Shown here piece after piece: positions 27,226 through 36,057 of a stretch of 64,000 nucleotides of DNA. The notes beneath the pieces are model-generated. The model worked only from the letters and a program-made list of their open reading frames with translations, did not search any database and was not told where the DNA came from. Position 1 is the first letter of the stretch. Every line of letters starts with the position of its first letter. Origin of the DNA: Novosphingobium mangrovisedimenti (GTDB lineage: Bacteria > Pseudomonadota > Alphaproteobacteria > Sphingomonadales > Sphingomonadaceae); contig NZ_JANZXA010000004.1 in the NCBI RefSeq assembly GCF_025153475.1, positions 1-64,000 of the forward strand, read 5' to 3'. The position numbers and the translations under genes are program-made.

Positions 27226-27660
27226 ATGATTACGGGTCCCCGCCGCACTCTCAAGCACGCGCGGAAGTTGCGCAGCGAGATGTCGCTGCCCGAGGTCATG
27301 CTCTGGCGCGAACTGCGCAAGCGTCCGGGCGGGTTGAAGTTCCGCCGCCAGCATCCGGCGGGGACTTTTATTCTCGATTTCTATTGCGCCGCAGCCGGTC
27401 TCGCGATCGAGGTTGACGGCATGGCGCACGACTCTATCCGGGCTGCCGAGGCGGATGCTGCAAGGTCGCGGTTCCTGCGCTCACAAGGTGTCGCGACCTT
27501 GAGGGTTCCGGCAAAGGTGGTTCTTGAGGACGTGAACGTGGCGGTTTTGCGCATTGTCGAGGTTTGTGAGGGGCGCTTGCAGAGAGGCGGGGAGGTGCGG
27601 CTTGTGCCCCTCCACCATCCTGCGGATGGTCCCCCTCCCCCGGCGGGGGAGGATGCATGA
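27226..27660 (+). CDS. DUF559 (endonuclease-like) domain protein
   Basis: This 144-residue protein carries the DUF559 fold related to Vsr and restriction-type nucleases: LKHARKLRSEMSLPEVMLWRELRKRPGGLKFRRQHPAGTFILDFYCAAAGLAIEVDGMAHD, with candidate catalytic residues Glu (LPEVMLW), Asp (ILDFYC) and Glu (AIEVDG). The last roughly 18 residues (from LVPLHHPADG to AGEDA) are encoded by the type A repeat at 27604-27654 and are not part of the domain. The stop overlaps the ispE start as ATGA. The gene sits between two copies of the same repeat, which suggests insertion or shuffling as a unit. Confidence 0.85.
   Translation: MITGPRRTLKHARKLRSEMSLPEVMLWRELRKRPGGLKFRRQHPAGTFILDFYCAAAGLAIEVDGMAHDSIRAAEADAARSRFLRSQGVATLRVPAKVVLEDVNVAVLRIVEVCEGRLQRGGEVRLVPLHHPADGPPPPAGEDA
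27604..27654. repeat. Dispersed repeat type A, copy 3 (inside a CDS)
   Basis: GTGCCCCTCCACCATCC, GGATGGTCCCCCTCCC and GGGGGAGGAT repeat the unit of 27103-27152 in the opposite orientation. It supplies the C-terminal codons and ends three bases before the ispE start codon, so it also provides the ispE ribosome site region (GGGGGAGGA). Confidence 0.75.
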
Positions 27661-28466
27661 ACGAAACCGCCTATGCCAAGATCAACCTTGCGCTGCATGT
27701 CCGCAGGCGGCGCGAGGACGGCTATCACGATCTGGAAACGCTCTTCGCCTTTGTCGATGGCGGCGACAGGCTATCAGCCACGTCTGCCGGGCAGGACAGC
27801 CTGACGACCCACGGCGAATTTGCCGGGAAGATCGACGATCCCTTCGGCAACATCGTCGCCAAGGCGCTTTCCGCCCTGCCGCACGGGGAGGGCTGGGCGG
27901 TCACGTTGGAAAAGCGCCTGCCGGTGGCGGCGGGGCTGGGCGGCGGGTCCGCCGATGCCGGGGCGGTGTTCCGCATGGTGGAGGGCAGCCATGGCCTGCC
28001 CGATGACTGGCACGCCCGTGCGGCATCGCTTGGTGCCGATGTTCCGGCCTGCGTCCTGTCGCGCCCTTGCGTCGGCACGGGGACCGGCACCGAACTGGAA
28101 GAAGTTGCCGAGAACGATCTGGCGGGATGCCCGGTCCTGCTGGTGAACCCGCGCGCGCCAGTGCCGACGGGGCCGGTGTTCAAGGCATGGGACCAGCTCG
28201 ATCGCGGGCCGATGCCCAAGGGCACCTTGCGGGAAATTGCGCTGCAAGGGCGCAACGATCTCGAAGCGCCCGCCATCGCCATCTGTCCGGTGATTGCCGA
28301 TGTGCTGACCGCACTGCGCGAGACGGGCCCGTTCCTCGCCCGCATGTCCGGTTCGGGCGCGACCTGCTTTGCGCTCTACGACAGTGAGGCTGCTCTGAAG
28401 GCGGCAGCGGAAAAAATCGCATCCGCGCATCCCGGCTGGTGGCAAATGGCGGGAAAGCTGCGATAA
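27657..28466 (+). CDS. ispE: 4-diphosphocytidyl-2-C-methyl-D-erythritol kinase
   Basis: This 269-residue GHMP kinase phosphorylates CDP-methylerythritol in the non-mevalonate isoprenoid pathway. Motifs: AYAKINLALHVRRRREDGYHDLETLFAFVD, the ATP loop LEKRLPVAAGLGGGSADAGAVFRMV, and the C-terminal FLARMSGSGATCFALYD. The start ATG overlaps the DUF559 stop, and the strong GGGGGAGGA in front of it comes from a dispersed repeat. Confidence 0.95.
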   Translation: MNETAYAKINLALHVRRRREDGYHDLETLFAFVDGGDRLSATSAGQDSLTTHGEFAGKIDDPFGNIVAKALSALPHGEGWAVTLEKRLPVAAGLGGGSADAGAVFRMVEGSHGLPDDWHARAASLGADVPACVLSRPCVGTGTGTELEEVAENDLAGCPVLLVNPRAPVPTGPVFKAWDQLDRGPMPKGTLREIALQGRNDLEAPAIAICPVIADVLTALRETGPFLARMSGSGATCFALYDSEAALKAAAEKIASAHPGWWQMAGKLR

Positions 28467-28474
28467 TCCCGCCC

Positions 28475-29212
28475 ATGCAGTCCCCCGAGATTACCGAAGC
28501 CTATCGCATCGTCGGCGCCCCGCGTTTCGGCGGCATCCTTGTCGTGGCCGATCATGCCTCCAACCGCGTTCCCGATGACATCGCTCTCGACATCGCGCCG
28601 GAATTGATGGACGAGCACATTGCCATCGACATCGGCGTGGGCGGCATTGCCGAACGCATGGCGGAGCGGCAGGGCACGGCGGCGCTGCTCGGCAATGTCA
28701 GCCGCCTCGTCTGCGATACCAACCGCACCGAACAGGACCCGGCTGCGATTCCCGAGGCCAGCGATGGCCATGCGATCCCCGGCAATCTTGGCATAGACCG
28801 CGAGGCGAGGCTCGCGCGCTTCCATCGGCCGTTCCACGACAAGCTGACAGATCTGCTCGAAAGCACCCCGCCCGCGTTGACGCTGATCCTGCACAGCTAC
28901 ACCCCGTGCCTTGCCAGCAAGCCCGAGGAAAAGCGCCCCTGGCACTGCGGCCTGCTCTACGACGAGGACGATCGCGGCGCGCGTCTGGCGCAGCCGCTGC
29001 TGGAAGCCGAAGGGCTGATCGTGGGCGACCAGCTTCCCTATTCGGGCAAGGTCTATAACGCGGCGATAGAACGCCATGTCGAAAGCGAAGGGCGTCCCTA
29101 TCTCTACATAGAGATCCGGCAGGACCTCATCGCTGATGACGCCGGACAAGCCGAATGGGCCGTGCGTCTTGCGCGGATCTGCAATAAAGTTGCGCTGGAA
29201 ATGGGCGCCTGA
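28475..29212 (+). CDS. N-formylglutamate amidohydrolase family protein
   Basis: This 245-residue protein belongs to the FGase family, which removes formate from N-formylglutamate in histidine degradation or acts on similar amides. Visible signature segments are LVVADHASNRVPDD, HIAIDIGVGGIAERMA, SRLVCDTNRTEQDP, LARFHRPFHDKL, LILHSYTPCL and YLYIEIRQDLI; the His, Asp and Glu residues are probable metal ligands. ATG 28475 starts eight bases after ispE ends. No hut genes lie nearby, so the physiological substrate is open. Confidence 0.88.
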   Translation: MQSPEITEAYRIVGAPRFGGILVVADHASNRVPDDIALDIAPELMDEHIAIDIGVGGIAERMAERQGTAALLGNVSRLVCDTNRTEQDPAAIPEASDGHAIPGNLGIDREARLARFHRPFHDKLTDLLESTPPALTLILHSYTPCLASKPEEKRPWHCGLLYDEDDRGARLAQPLLEAEGLIVGDQLPYSGKVYNAAIERHVESEGRPYLYIEIRQDLIADDAGQAEWAVRLARICNKVALEMGA

Positions 29213-29306
29213 GGCCACTTTTTGCTTCGATTGAGGCCCCTTGTGGAGTAGGGGCGCGAGCAAGACCCCGCGCATTTCAGCGCGCAAACCGATCGGAGTT
29301 TCCCGC

Positions 29307-31163
29307 ATGCCCGCCTATCGTTCCCGCACTTCCACCCACGGCCGCAACATGGCCGGTGCGCGCGGTCTGTGGCGCGCGACGGGCATGAAGGACGCCGACT
29401 TCGGCAAGCCGATCATCGCCGTGGTCAATTCCTTCACCCAGTTCGTGCCCGGCCACGTCCACCTCAAGGACCTCGGCCAGCTCGTCGCCAGCGAGATCGA
29501 GGCGGCGGGCGGCGTCGCCAAGGAATTCAACACCATCGCGGTCGATGACGGCATCGCCATGGGCCATGATGGCATGCTCTATTCGCTGCCGAGCCGCGAC
29601 CTGATCGCCGACAGCGTCGAGTACATGGTCAACGCGCACTGCGCCGATGCCATGGTCTGCATCTCCAACTGCGACAAGATCACGCCGGGCATGCTGATGG
29701 CCGCGCTGCGCATCAACATTCCGGTGGTCTTCGTCTCGGGCGGGCCGATGGAAGCAGGTAAGGTGATCCTCAAAGGCAAGGAGCACGCGCTCGACCTCGT
29801 CGACGCCATGGTTGCCGCCGCCGACGAGAGCTACACCGACGAGGAAGTGAAGAGCATCGAGCGCTCGGCTTGCCCGACTTGCGGCTCGTGCTCGGGCATG
29901 TTCACCGCCAATTCGATGAACTGCCTCACCGAGGCGCTGGGCCTGTCGCTGCCAGGCAATGGCTCGATGCTGGCGACGCATGGCGACCGCGAGGTCCTGT
30001 TCCGCGAGGCCGGGCGTCTCGTCGTCGACTTGTGCCAGCGCTATTACGAGCAGGACGACGAAAGCGTCCTGCCGCGCGCCATTGCTGGTTTCGGCGCCTT
30101 CGAGAACGCGATGAGCCTCGATATCGCCATGGGCGGATCGACCAACACCGTGCTCCACCTGCTCGCCGCCGCCAACGAGGCGGGCGTGGACTTCACCATG
30201 CAGGACATCGATCGGCTGAGCCGCAAGGTGCCCTGCCTGTCCAAGGTCGCCCCCGCCAAGGCCGACGTGCACATGGAAGACGTCCACCGTGCGGGCGGCA
30301 TCATGGCGATCCTGGGCGAACTGGACCGTGCCGGCCTGCTGCACAGCGACCTGCCGACCGTTCACGCCAAGACGTTGGCCGATGCGCTCAACCGCTGGGA
30401 CATCGCGCGCACCAACGACGCCTCGGTGCAGGAATTCTTCAAGGCCGCGCCGGGCGGCGTGCCGACGCAGACCGCTTTCAGCCAGTCGCGCCGCTGGGAC
30501 GAACTCGATCTCGACCGCGAGAACGGTGTCATCCGCAACAAGGAGCATGCCTTCAGCCAGGACGGCGGTCTCGCGGTGCTCTATGGCAACATCGCGCGCG
30601 ACGGCTGCATCGTGAAGACGGCCGGCGTGGACGATTCCATCCTGAAGTTCACCGGCACAGCGCGCGTCTATGAAAGCCAGGACGCGGCAGTCGCAGGCAT
30701 TCTGGGCGGGCAGGTTCAGGCCAACGACGTCGTCGTGATCCGCTACGAAGGGCCGCGCGGCGGGCCGGGCATGCAGGAAATGCTCTATCCCACCAGCTAT
30801 CTGAAATCGAAGGGGCTGGGCAAAGCCTGCGCGCTGCTGACCGACGGGCGTTTTTCGGGCGGCACCTCGGGCCTGTCCATCGGTCACGTCTCGCCCGAGG
30901 CGGCCGAGGGCGGCGAGATCGGCCTTGTCGAGAACGGCGACACGATCGAGATCGACATCCCGAACCGCACCATCAACCTCATGGTCTCCGACGAGGGCCT
31001 CGCCGAACGGCGCATCGCTCAGGAAGCGCGCGGGGACAAGGCATGGTCCCCGGTCCACCCGCGCCAGCGCAAAGTCTCGGCCGCGCTGCAGGCCTATGCC
31101 GCGATGACCACCAGCGCCGCTAGGGGCGCCGTGCGCGACGTTACGCAGCTCAAGCGCGGGTAA
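29307..31163 (+). CDS. ilvD: Dihydroxy-acid dehydratase
   Basis: This 618-residue iron-sulfur enzyme forms the 2-oxo acids of valine and isoleucine synthesis. Cluster and active-site motifs: TTHGR-type opening [65 protein letters not shown], and [20 protein letters not shown]. Three cluster cysteines are present and length is standard for the E. coli type. GGAG lies nine bases before ATG 29307; an in-frame upstream start is not supported. Confidence 0.96.
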   Translation: MPAYRSRTSTHGRNMAGARGLWRATGMKDADFGKPIIAVVNSFTQFVPGHVHLKDLGQLVASEIEAAGGVAKEFNTIAVDDGIAMGHDGMLYSLPSRDLIADSVEYMVNAHCADAMVCISNCDKITPGMLMAALRINIPVVFVSGGPMEAGKVILKGKEHALDLVDAMVAAADESYTDEEVKSIERSACPTCGSCSGMFTANSMNCLTEALGLSLPGNGSMLATHGDREVLFREAGRLVVDLCQRYYEQDDESVLPRAIAGFGAFENAMSLDIAMGGSTNTVLHLLAAANEAGVDFTMQDIDRLSRKVPCLSKVAPAKADVHMEDVHRAGGIMAILGELDRAGLLHSDLPTVHAKTLADALNRWDIARTNDASVQEFFKAAPGGVPTQTAFSQSRRWDELDLDRENGVIRNKEHAFSQDGGLAVLYGNIARDGCIVKTAGVDDSILKFTGTARVYESQDAAVAGILGGQVQANDVVVIRYEGPRGGPGMQEMLYPTSYLKSKGLGKACALLTDGRFSGGTSGLSIGHVSPEAAEGGEIGLVENGDTIEIDIPNRTINLMVSDEGLAERRIAQEARGDKAWSPVHPRQRKVSAALQAYAAMTTSAARGAVRDVTQLKRG

Positions 31164-31179
31164 GGGCGTTGCGCGGCGT

Positions 31180-31254
31180 CCGTCCTTCGACAGGCTCAGG
31201 ACGAGCGGGGTTTGAAAAGCCCCGTCCGCTCATGCTGAGCTTGTCAAAGCATGT
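31180..31254. repeat. Dispersed repeat type B, copy 1
   Basis: The left arm CGTCCTTCGACAGGCTCAGG (then ACGAGCGG) and right arm CCGCTCATGCTGAGCTTGTC (then AAAGCATG) form an imperfect long inverted repeat around a GGGGTTTGAAAAGCCCC centre. It matches 32995-33069 and the fragment at 3440-3465. The right arm overlaps the start of the next coding sequence. Confidence 0.8.
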
Positions 31255-31603
31255 TGGTGCCGCGTTGGTCCTCTTTCTCGCCGCCTGTTCCTCCAGCAGC
31301 GAACCGCCGCCGGTCGCCGCCGGGGACGAGCACATTGCCTGCGCGGTGGGCGGATCTGCGGAATTGGCTGAAGTCTGCTCGGTCGAACGGTCCGAAAAGG
31401 ACGGCAAGCTCACGCTGGTCGTCCACCATCCCGATGGCGCCTTCCGCCGTTTCGACGTCAAGACCGACGGCACCGGCCTTGTGGTGTCGGACGGCGCCGA
31501 GGAAGCCCGCATGACGCTGGTGGACGGCAAGCTCGACGTTACGGTCGGGCCCGATCGCTATGTGTTCCCTGTCACGACGAAGGCCGCAGATGCCGAAAGC
31601 TGA
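31232..31603 (+). CDS. Small putative lipoprotein
   Basis: This 123-residue protein has a lipoprotein signal peptide: MLSLSKHVGAALVLFLAAC with lipobox LAAC and Cys19. The first eight residues (MLSLSKHV) and the start codon are encoded by the right arm of the type B repeat. The mature part (CSVERSEKDGKLTLVVHHPDGAFRRFDVKTDGTGLVVSDGAEEARMTLVDGKLDVTVGPDRYVFP) looks like a small beta-sandwich of unknown function. Its end overlaps the nnr start by 14 bases, suggesting one operon. Confidence 0.7.
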   Translation: MLSLSKHVGAALVLFLAACSSSSEPPPVAAGDEHIACAVGGSAELAEVCSVERSEKDGKLTLVVHHPDGAFRRFDVKTDGTGLVVSDGAEEARMTLVDGKLDVTVGPDRYVFPVTTKAADAES

Positions 31604-32987
31604 CCAGATCCTCACCGTCACGCAGATGCGCGAGGCAGAGCAGGCGCTGATCGATGCGGGTTCCAGCGTCGATGCGCTGATGCAGATCGCCGGGCGCGGC
31701 GCGGCGGACTGGGTCTGGCGCATGGCCGCGCACCGCAAGGTGACGGTGCTGTGCGGTCCGGGCAACAACGGTGGCGATGGCTATGTCATTGCCGAAACGA
31801 TCCGCGAGCGGGGCGGGCAGGTGTCTGTCGTGGCGGCGACCGAGCCGAAGACCGATGCGGCGCGGAACGCCCGCGCGCTCTACGGCGGCGAGGTGCTGGC
31901 TCCCGGCGCGGAGGTGAGCGGAGACGTGCTGGTCGATTGCCTCTTCGGCAGCGGGTTGACGCGGCCGCTCTCTCAGGACCTGTTCGACCTCCTGACCGGC
32001 CTTGCCGCGCACCATCACCACTGCGTGGCGGTCGACCTGCCGAGCGGTGTGCAGTCGGACAGCGGCATGCTGCTCAATGAAGGCTTGCCGCAGTATGACC
32101 TGACGATTGCGCTGGGGGCGTGGAAGTTCGCGCATTACCTGATGCCGGCATCGGCCATTGTCGGCGCGCTCCGGTTGGTTCCGATCGGTGTGGCGCCAGT
32201 CGAGGGCGCGGCCACGGTGCTTGGTGCCCCGCGGATCGCGGCGCCTGATGCCGATGCGCATAAGTACCGGCGCGGGCTGCTGGCCGTCGTCGGTGGTCGC
32301 ATGCCCGGGGCCGCCCTGCTGGCCGCAAGGGCCGCGCAAGGGGGCGGGGCAGGGTACGTCAAGCTCTTCGCCGACAGCCATGACAATGCGCCTGCCGATC
32401 TCGTGGTCGAAACCGGGCCGCTTTCCGAAGTGCTGACCGATGACCGCAACAGCGCCGTTCTGGTCGGCCCCGGCCTCGGCCGCGATGGTGAGGCGCGCGA
32501 GCGGCTGGCGGTGGCGCTGGCCGATCCGGTGGCGGCGGTCGTAGATGCCGATGCGCTGGTGCTGCTGACCCCGCGCGCGCTGGCCGAGCGCGCCGCGCCG
32601 ACCATCGCCACGCCGCACGAAGGCGAACTCGCCGCACTGGAGCGGGCCTTCGAACTCGATGGCGCAGGCAGCCGCCCCGAACGCGCGCTGGCACTGGCGC
32701 GGGCGAGCGGCATGATCGTTGTCGCCAAGGGCCCCGATACCGTGATTGCCGCGCCTGACGGCCGTCTTGCCTGCGCCCCGCGCGCGACCTCATGGCTTTC
32801 CACCGCCGGGACCGGCGATGTTCTGGCGGGCGTGATCGCCAGTCGCGTGTCGAACGGGATTCCCGCTTTCGAGGCGGCCTGCGAGGGCGTCTGGCTGCAT
32901 GGCGAGGCGGCGCGGCTGTGCGGCGCAGCCTTCACCGCCGGGCAACTGGCGGCGAAAGTGCCCGAGGCGCTCGCCGCATACCTGTAA
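31590..32987 (+). CDS. nnr: Bifunctional NAD(P)H-hydrate epimerase/dehydratase
   Basis: This 465-residue fusion repairs hydrated NAD(P)H. The N-terminal YjeF epimerase half shows VTVLCGPGNNGGDGYVIAETI and LVDCLFGSGLTRPL, with VAVDLPSGVQSDSG. The C-terminal carbohydrate-kinase-like dehydratase half shows KYRRGLLAVVGGRMPGAALLAARAA, AVLVGPGLGRDG, TIATPHEGELAAL, VAKGPDTVIAAPDGR and STAGTGDVLAGVIAS. The start ATG overlaps the lipoprotein gene. A type B repeat follows the stop codon. Confidence 0.95.
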   Translation: MPKADQILTVTQMREAEQALIDAGSSVDALMQIAGRGAADWVWRMAAHRKVTVLCGPGNNGGDGYVIAETIRERGGQVSVVAATEPKTDAARNARALYGGEVLAPGAEVSGDVLVDCLFGSGLTRPLSQDLFDLLTGLAAHHHHCVAVDLPSGVQSDSGMLLNEGLPQYDLTIALGAWKFAHYLMPASAIVGALRLVPIGVAPVEGAATVLGAPRIAAPDADAHKYRRGLLAVVGGRMPGAALLAARAAQGGGAGYVKLFADSHDNAPADLVVETGPLSEVLTDDRNSAVLVGPGLGRDGEARERLAVALADPVAAVVDADALVLLTPRALAERAAPTIATPHEGELAALERAFELDGAGSRPERALALARASGMIVVAKGPDTVIAAPDGRLACAPRATSWLSTAGTGDVLAGVIASRVSNGIPAFEAACEGVWLHGEAARLCGAAFTAGQLAAKVPEALAAYL

Positions 32988-32994
32988 ATTTCAG

Positions 32995-33069
32995 CCCGCT
33001 CGTGCTGAGCTTGTCGAAGCACGTTCGGTGCGCCACATACCGCCCTTCCGACAGGCTCAGGGCGAGCGG
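32995..33069. repeat. Dispersed repeat type B, copy 2
   Basis: CCCGCTCGTGCTGAGCTTGT then CGAAGCACG, a short spacer, and CGCCCTTCCGACAGGCTCAG then GGCGAGCGG form an inverted repeat in the gap between nnr and the RNA methyltransferase gene. It is the same family as 31180-31254, with GTG instead of ATG in the right-arm equivalent. Confidence 0.8.
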
Positions 33070-33081
33070 ATTTTTAATACC

Positions 33082-34341
33082 ATGAGTGAAACCGAAGAAA
33101 TCCTGCGCATCGCCTCCAAGGGCGACGGCGTCACGGCCTCCGGCCGCTTTGCCTGGGGCGCGGCGCCGGGCGATCTGCTGCGCGAGGACGGCACCCTCGA
33201 ATGGGGTCCGCACCATGTCGAGCCGGCGTGCCGTCATTTCGGCCGCTGCGGGGGATGCCAGTTGCAGCAGCTCGACGAGGAGAGCCTGACGGCCTTCGTC
33301 GAGGCGCGCGTGGCCAATGCCTCGGCCTCGCAGGAACTGGGCGCCGAGCACATCGCGCCGCCGCACCTCTCGCCGCCCGGCACGCGTCGCCGCGCCAGCC
33401 TGCGGGCAGAAAGTTCGGGCGGGCGGATCGTCATCGGCTTTCGCGAGGCGAAATCGCACCGGCTTGTCGAGCTGGAGGAATGTCCCGTCCTCGCGCCCGA
33501 ACTCACCGCGCTGCTCGGTCCCTTGCGCAAGCTGCTCATCACCATGGGCAAGGCTGCTCCCGCGAAGAAGGGTGGTAAGGGAAGGCCCGGCAAGCATCAG
33601 CAACAGCGCATGGCGGCCGACATCGAGATGACGCTTGTCGAACAGGGCGTCGATCTCGGCGTGAAGGGCCTGACCGCCGAAGGTCTCGCCGCGACCGAGG
33701 CGATGCTGGCCTTTGCGCAGGAACACGGCCTTGCCCGCCTTACCATGGACGGCGGCTATGGCTTCGAGACCGTGTGGGAGCCCGTGCCGGTAACGGTGAA
33801 ACTGGGAGAGGTCTCGGTGCCGTTCCCGCCGGGTTCCTTCCTGCAGGCCACGCTCGACGGCGAGCAGGCGCTGGTAGGGGCCGCGCGCGAATGGCTGGAA
33901 GGCGTGCCCACCGTGGCGGACCTGTTTTCCGGCCTTGGCACTTTCGCGTTCGCGCTGGCGGGGCCCGGCACCAAAGTGCTCGCTGCCGAGGCTGCGCGCG
34001 ATGTCCATCTGGCCTGCAAGTCGGCCGCCGAGCGGGCGCAGATGCAGGTCTTTGCCATGCACCGCGACTTGTTTCGCAATCCGCTGCAGGCAGACGAACT
34101 CTCCAAGTTCGCCGCCGTCGTTCTCGATCCGCCCCGCGCCGGCGCGCGCGAGCAGGTGGAGTGCATCGCGGATTCGGACGTCGAGCGCGTGGTCTATGTC
34201 TCGTGCAATCCGTCGAGCTGGTCGCGCGATGCGGCGCGGCTGGTGGAGGCGGGCTTCCGGCTGGCGGAGCTGCGGCCGGTGGGCCAGTTCCGCTGGTCGA
34301 CGCATGTGGAACTCGCCAGCCTCTTCGTGAGGGGCCAGTGA
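33082..34341 (+). CDS. RlmD/TrmA-family rRNA (uracil-5-)-methyltransferase
   Basis: This 419-residue class I methyltransferase places a methyl on C5 of a uridine in rRNA or tRNA. It has an iron-sulfur site CRHFGRCGGCQLQQ with a further Cys in ELEECPVLAP, FPPGSFLQATLDGEQALV, the AdoMet motif VADLFSGLGTFAFALAG, VVLDPPRAGAREQVECIA and the nucleophile VVYVSCNPSSWSRDA. The N-terminal TRAM domain is short. I cannot tell RlmC-, RlmD- or TrmA-type specificity. Its stop overlaps the next gene's GTG start. Confidence 0.9.
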   Translation: MSETEEILRIASKGDGVTASGRFAWGAAPGDLLREDGTLEWGPHHVEPACRHFGRCGGCQLQQLDEESLTAFVEARVANASASQELGAEHIAPPHLSPPGTRRRASLRAESSGGRIVIGFREAKSHRLVELEECPVLAPELTALLGPLRKLLITMGKAAPAKKGGKGRPGKHQQQRMAADIEMTLVEQGVDLGVKGLTAEGLAATEAMLAFAQEHGLARLTMDGGYGFETVWEPVPVTVKLGEVSVPFPPGSFLQATLDGEQALVGAAREWLEGVPTVADLFSGLGTFAFALAGPGTKVLAAEAARDVHLACKSAAERAQMQVFAMHRDLFRNPLQADELSKFAAVVLDPPRAGAREQVECIADSDVERVVYVSCNPSSWSRDAARLVEAGFRLAELRPVGQFRWSTHVELASLFVRGQ

Positions 34342-34799
34342 GCGTCGCCTTCCGCCGCGAGGGCGATGACGAGCATCTCGAGCCCAAGTTCGAGATCCCG
34401 ATCCCGCCCGGGCCCAACCTTGTTACGGCGCGTGGCAAGGCGCTGATCGACGCCAGGGTTATTGAAATGGAAGCCCGGGTCGCAGCGGACCTCGATGAAA
34501 CCGCGCTAAAGGCGGCCAAGCGCGACCTGCGTTACTGGCAAACCCGGCAGGTGACGGCTGAAGTCCAGCCCGTGCCCGATGGCAGCGTGGTCGCCTTCGG
34601 AACCCGCGTCACGTTCCTGCTCAACGGCAAGGAACGCGTGCTGGGGCTGGTCGGCGATGACGAGGCCGATCCGGCGGCAGGGCTGGTTTCTTTCTCGGCA
34701 CCGCTCGCCCGCGCGCTGATGGGGGCGGAAGAGGGCGAGTTGCTGCCCTTCAACGGCCGCGAGGATGCGATCGAGGTGCTGGCGGTGGATGCGCTTTAG
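34338..34799 (+). CDS. GreA/GreB-family elongation factor
   Basis: This 153-residue protein has the Gre architecture: a short helical N-terminal region (roughly residues 25-75, VTARGKALIDARVIEMEARVAADLDETALKAAKRDLRYWQTRQ) and a C-terminal FKBP-like domain, VAFGTRVTFLLNGKERVLGLVGDDEADPAAGLVSFSAPLARALMGAEEGELL, with the conserved D.EAD...G.vS..SPLarALlG pattern. These proteins enter the RNA polymerase secondary channel. GTG 34338 overlaps the stop of the methyltransferase gene, so it is translationally coupled. Confidence 0.88.
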   Translation: MSVAFRREGDDEHLEPKFEIPIPPGPNLVTARGKALIDARVIEMEARVAADLDETALKAAKRDLRYWQTRQVTAEVQPVPDGSVVAFGTRVTFLLNGKERVLGLVGDDEADPAAGLVSFSAPLARALMGAEEGELLPFNGREDAIEVLAVDAL

Positions 34800-34931
34800 A
34801 CGGGCGCTCATACAACGCTTGCTTTCCCAAGCATGTTCGCAAGCCTGACTATGGCGAACTTTTTGGGGTATTCAGCGGACTTCCCTGGAATAGGTCTGCG
34901 TCTGTCCGCACAGTGATCGAGATGGTGGAAG

Positions 34932-35720
34932 ATGACAGAGGGCATTGAAACACTGAGCGAGCGGGAAAGGGAGACTCTGCGTCTTCTCCTTGGCGGTCAC
35001 GATGCGAAGTCGATAGCCCGCGAACTGGGATTGTCGGTTCACACGATCAACGAACGTCTCCGCGAGGCCCGCAAAAAACTAGGGGTTTCCAGTAGCCGTG
35101 AGGCCGCACGGCGCCTGGCGGAAAGCGAACGGGCCACCCCCCATTTTCTGGGGGACAAGGTTTTGGGGGATGCGGGTGCCGCTCCCCGCGATGAAAGACA
35201 TGGGCAGTCCGAAAAGCGCCAGACGGTGGGTTACCGCCTCGTCTGGCTCGGTGGAGGAATGCTTATCATGTCACTTATCATTGCCGCTGCTGTGCTCTCA
35301 TCGACGTTGGCGGGAAGCGCCAGCAAGCAGGCGCCATTGCCTGAGCAGGGTCCGGTTGCCGAAAGTGTCGATGGCAGTGCTGACGCTGTCGTCGTGCAAT
35401 CGGCACGTGCATGGGTCAGTTTGCTGGACGAGCAACACTGGAGTGAAGCCTGGCATCAGGCGGGAACAGCTTTCCGATCCAAGATAACCGACGAACAATG
35501 GGTTTCGATCATTTCAACGGTCCGGAACCCGCTTGGGGCCACGTCCTGGCGCACGGTTCAGAGTGTCTTGAAGACCAACGCCGTTCCGAACGCGCCCAAG
35601 GGCGAATATCGGATCATCAAGTTTCAGACGGACTTTGCTCAAAAGAACGGGGCAATCGAAACTGTTGTCCTGTTCAAGGAGGGCGCGGATTGGAAAGTGG
35701 ACGGGTATTTCATCCGCTGA
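34932..35720 (+). CDS. LuxR-HTH membrane protein with DUF4019 domain
   Basis: This 262-residue protein starts with a LuxR-type HTH: LSERERETLRLLLGGHDAKSIARELGLSVHTINERLREARKKLGVSSSREAARRL (residues 8-63). A membrane helix follows (VWLGGGMLIMSLIIAAAVLSSTLAG, about 105-128), and the C-terminal part is a periplasmic DUF4019-type domain: SARAWVSLLDEQHWSEAWHQAGTAFRSKITDEQWVSIISTVRNPLGATSWRTVQS. DNA-binding and extracytoplasmic parts joined by one helix make a one-component transmembrane regulator plausible. It resembles the gene at 5816 in its first half. Confidence 0.85.
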   Translation: MTEGIETLSERERETLRLLLGGHDAKSIARELGLSVHTINERLREARKKLGVSSSREAARRLAESERATPHFLGDKVLGDAGAAPRDERHGQSEKRQTVGYRLVWLGGGMLIMSLIIAAAVLSSTLAGSASKQAPLPEQGPVAESVDGSADAVVVQSARAWVSLLDEQHWSEAWHQAGTAFRSKITDEQWVSIISTVRNPLGATSWRTVQSVLKTNAVPNAPKGEYRIIKFQTDFAQKNGAIETVVLFKEGADWKVDGYFIR

Positions 35721-35750
35721 TCTTCCGGATCTGGCGGAGCGGGGTGGCTG

Positions 35751-36011
35751 TCAGGCCCCGCCCGCCTTGTCCATCAGGTCCATGAAGTCGCGCGCGGCGT
35801 TGCGGTCGTCTTCGTTGTCGAAGGCGACGTCGAGATCGGGCGCGCCGCCGAACATGTACATAAGCGTCCACAGCGCGAAGCGGCGGCCCTTGTCCTTTTC
35901 CATGCCGAAATCGACGCGCATTTTCTCGACGCCCGCTTCCAGCGCGCCGGGTGCGATGGCGGCGGGATCGTCGGTGCCGAAGTAGCGGCGCAGCTGGTCG
36001 TCGAAGTCCAT
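35751..36011 (-). CDS. Small conserved hypothetical protein
   Basis: This 86-residue protein (DFDDQLRRYFGTDDPAAIAPGALEAGVEKMRVDFGMEKDKGRRFALWTLMYMFGGAPDLDVAFDNEDDRNAARDFMDLMDKAGG) is soluble and acidic, with a helical middle. I recall it as a widespread sphingomonad hypothetical but know no function. ATG 36011 is chosen because AGG precedes it closely; an upstream in-frame ATG (36059) would place it inside the repeat at 36058. Confidence 0.75.
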   Translation of the reverse strand: MDFDDQLRRYFGTDDPAAIAPGALEAGVEKMRVDFGMEKDKGRRFALWTLMYMFGGAPDLDVAFDNEDDRNAARDFMDLMDKAGGA

Positions 36012-36057
36012 TTGAAGCCTATACCAAGATTCGTTGTTCGAGGTGTCAGTATTCGAC

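Noticed and set aside
29277..31058. 593-codon frame antisense to ilvD
   Set aside because: Shadow of the highly conserved ilvD codon pattern.
35729..35765. GC-rich imperfect hairpin between the convergent LuxR-HTH and small hypothetical genes
   Set aside because: A stem is possible, but it is imperfect and lacks a T-run, so I did not list it as a terminator.
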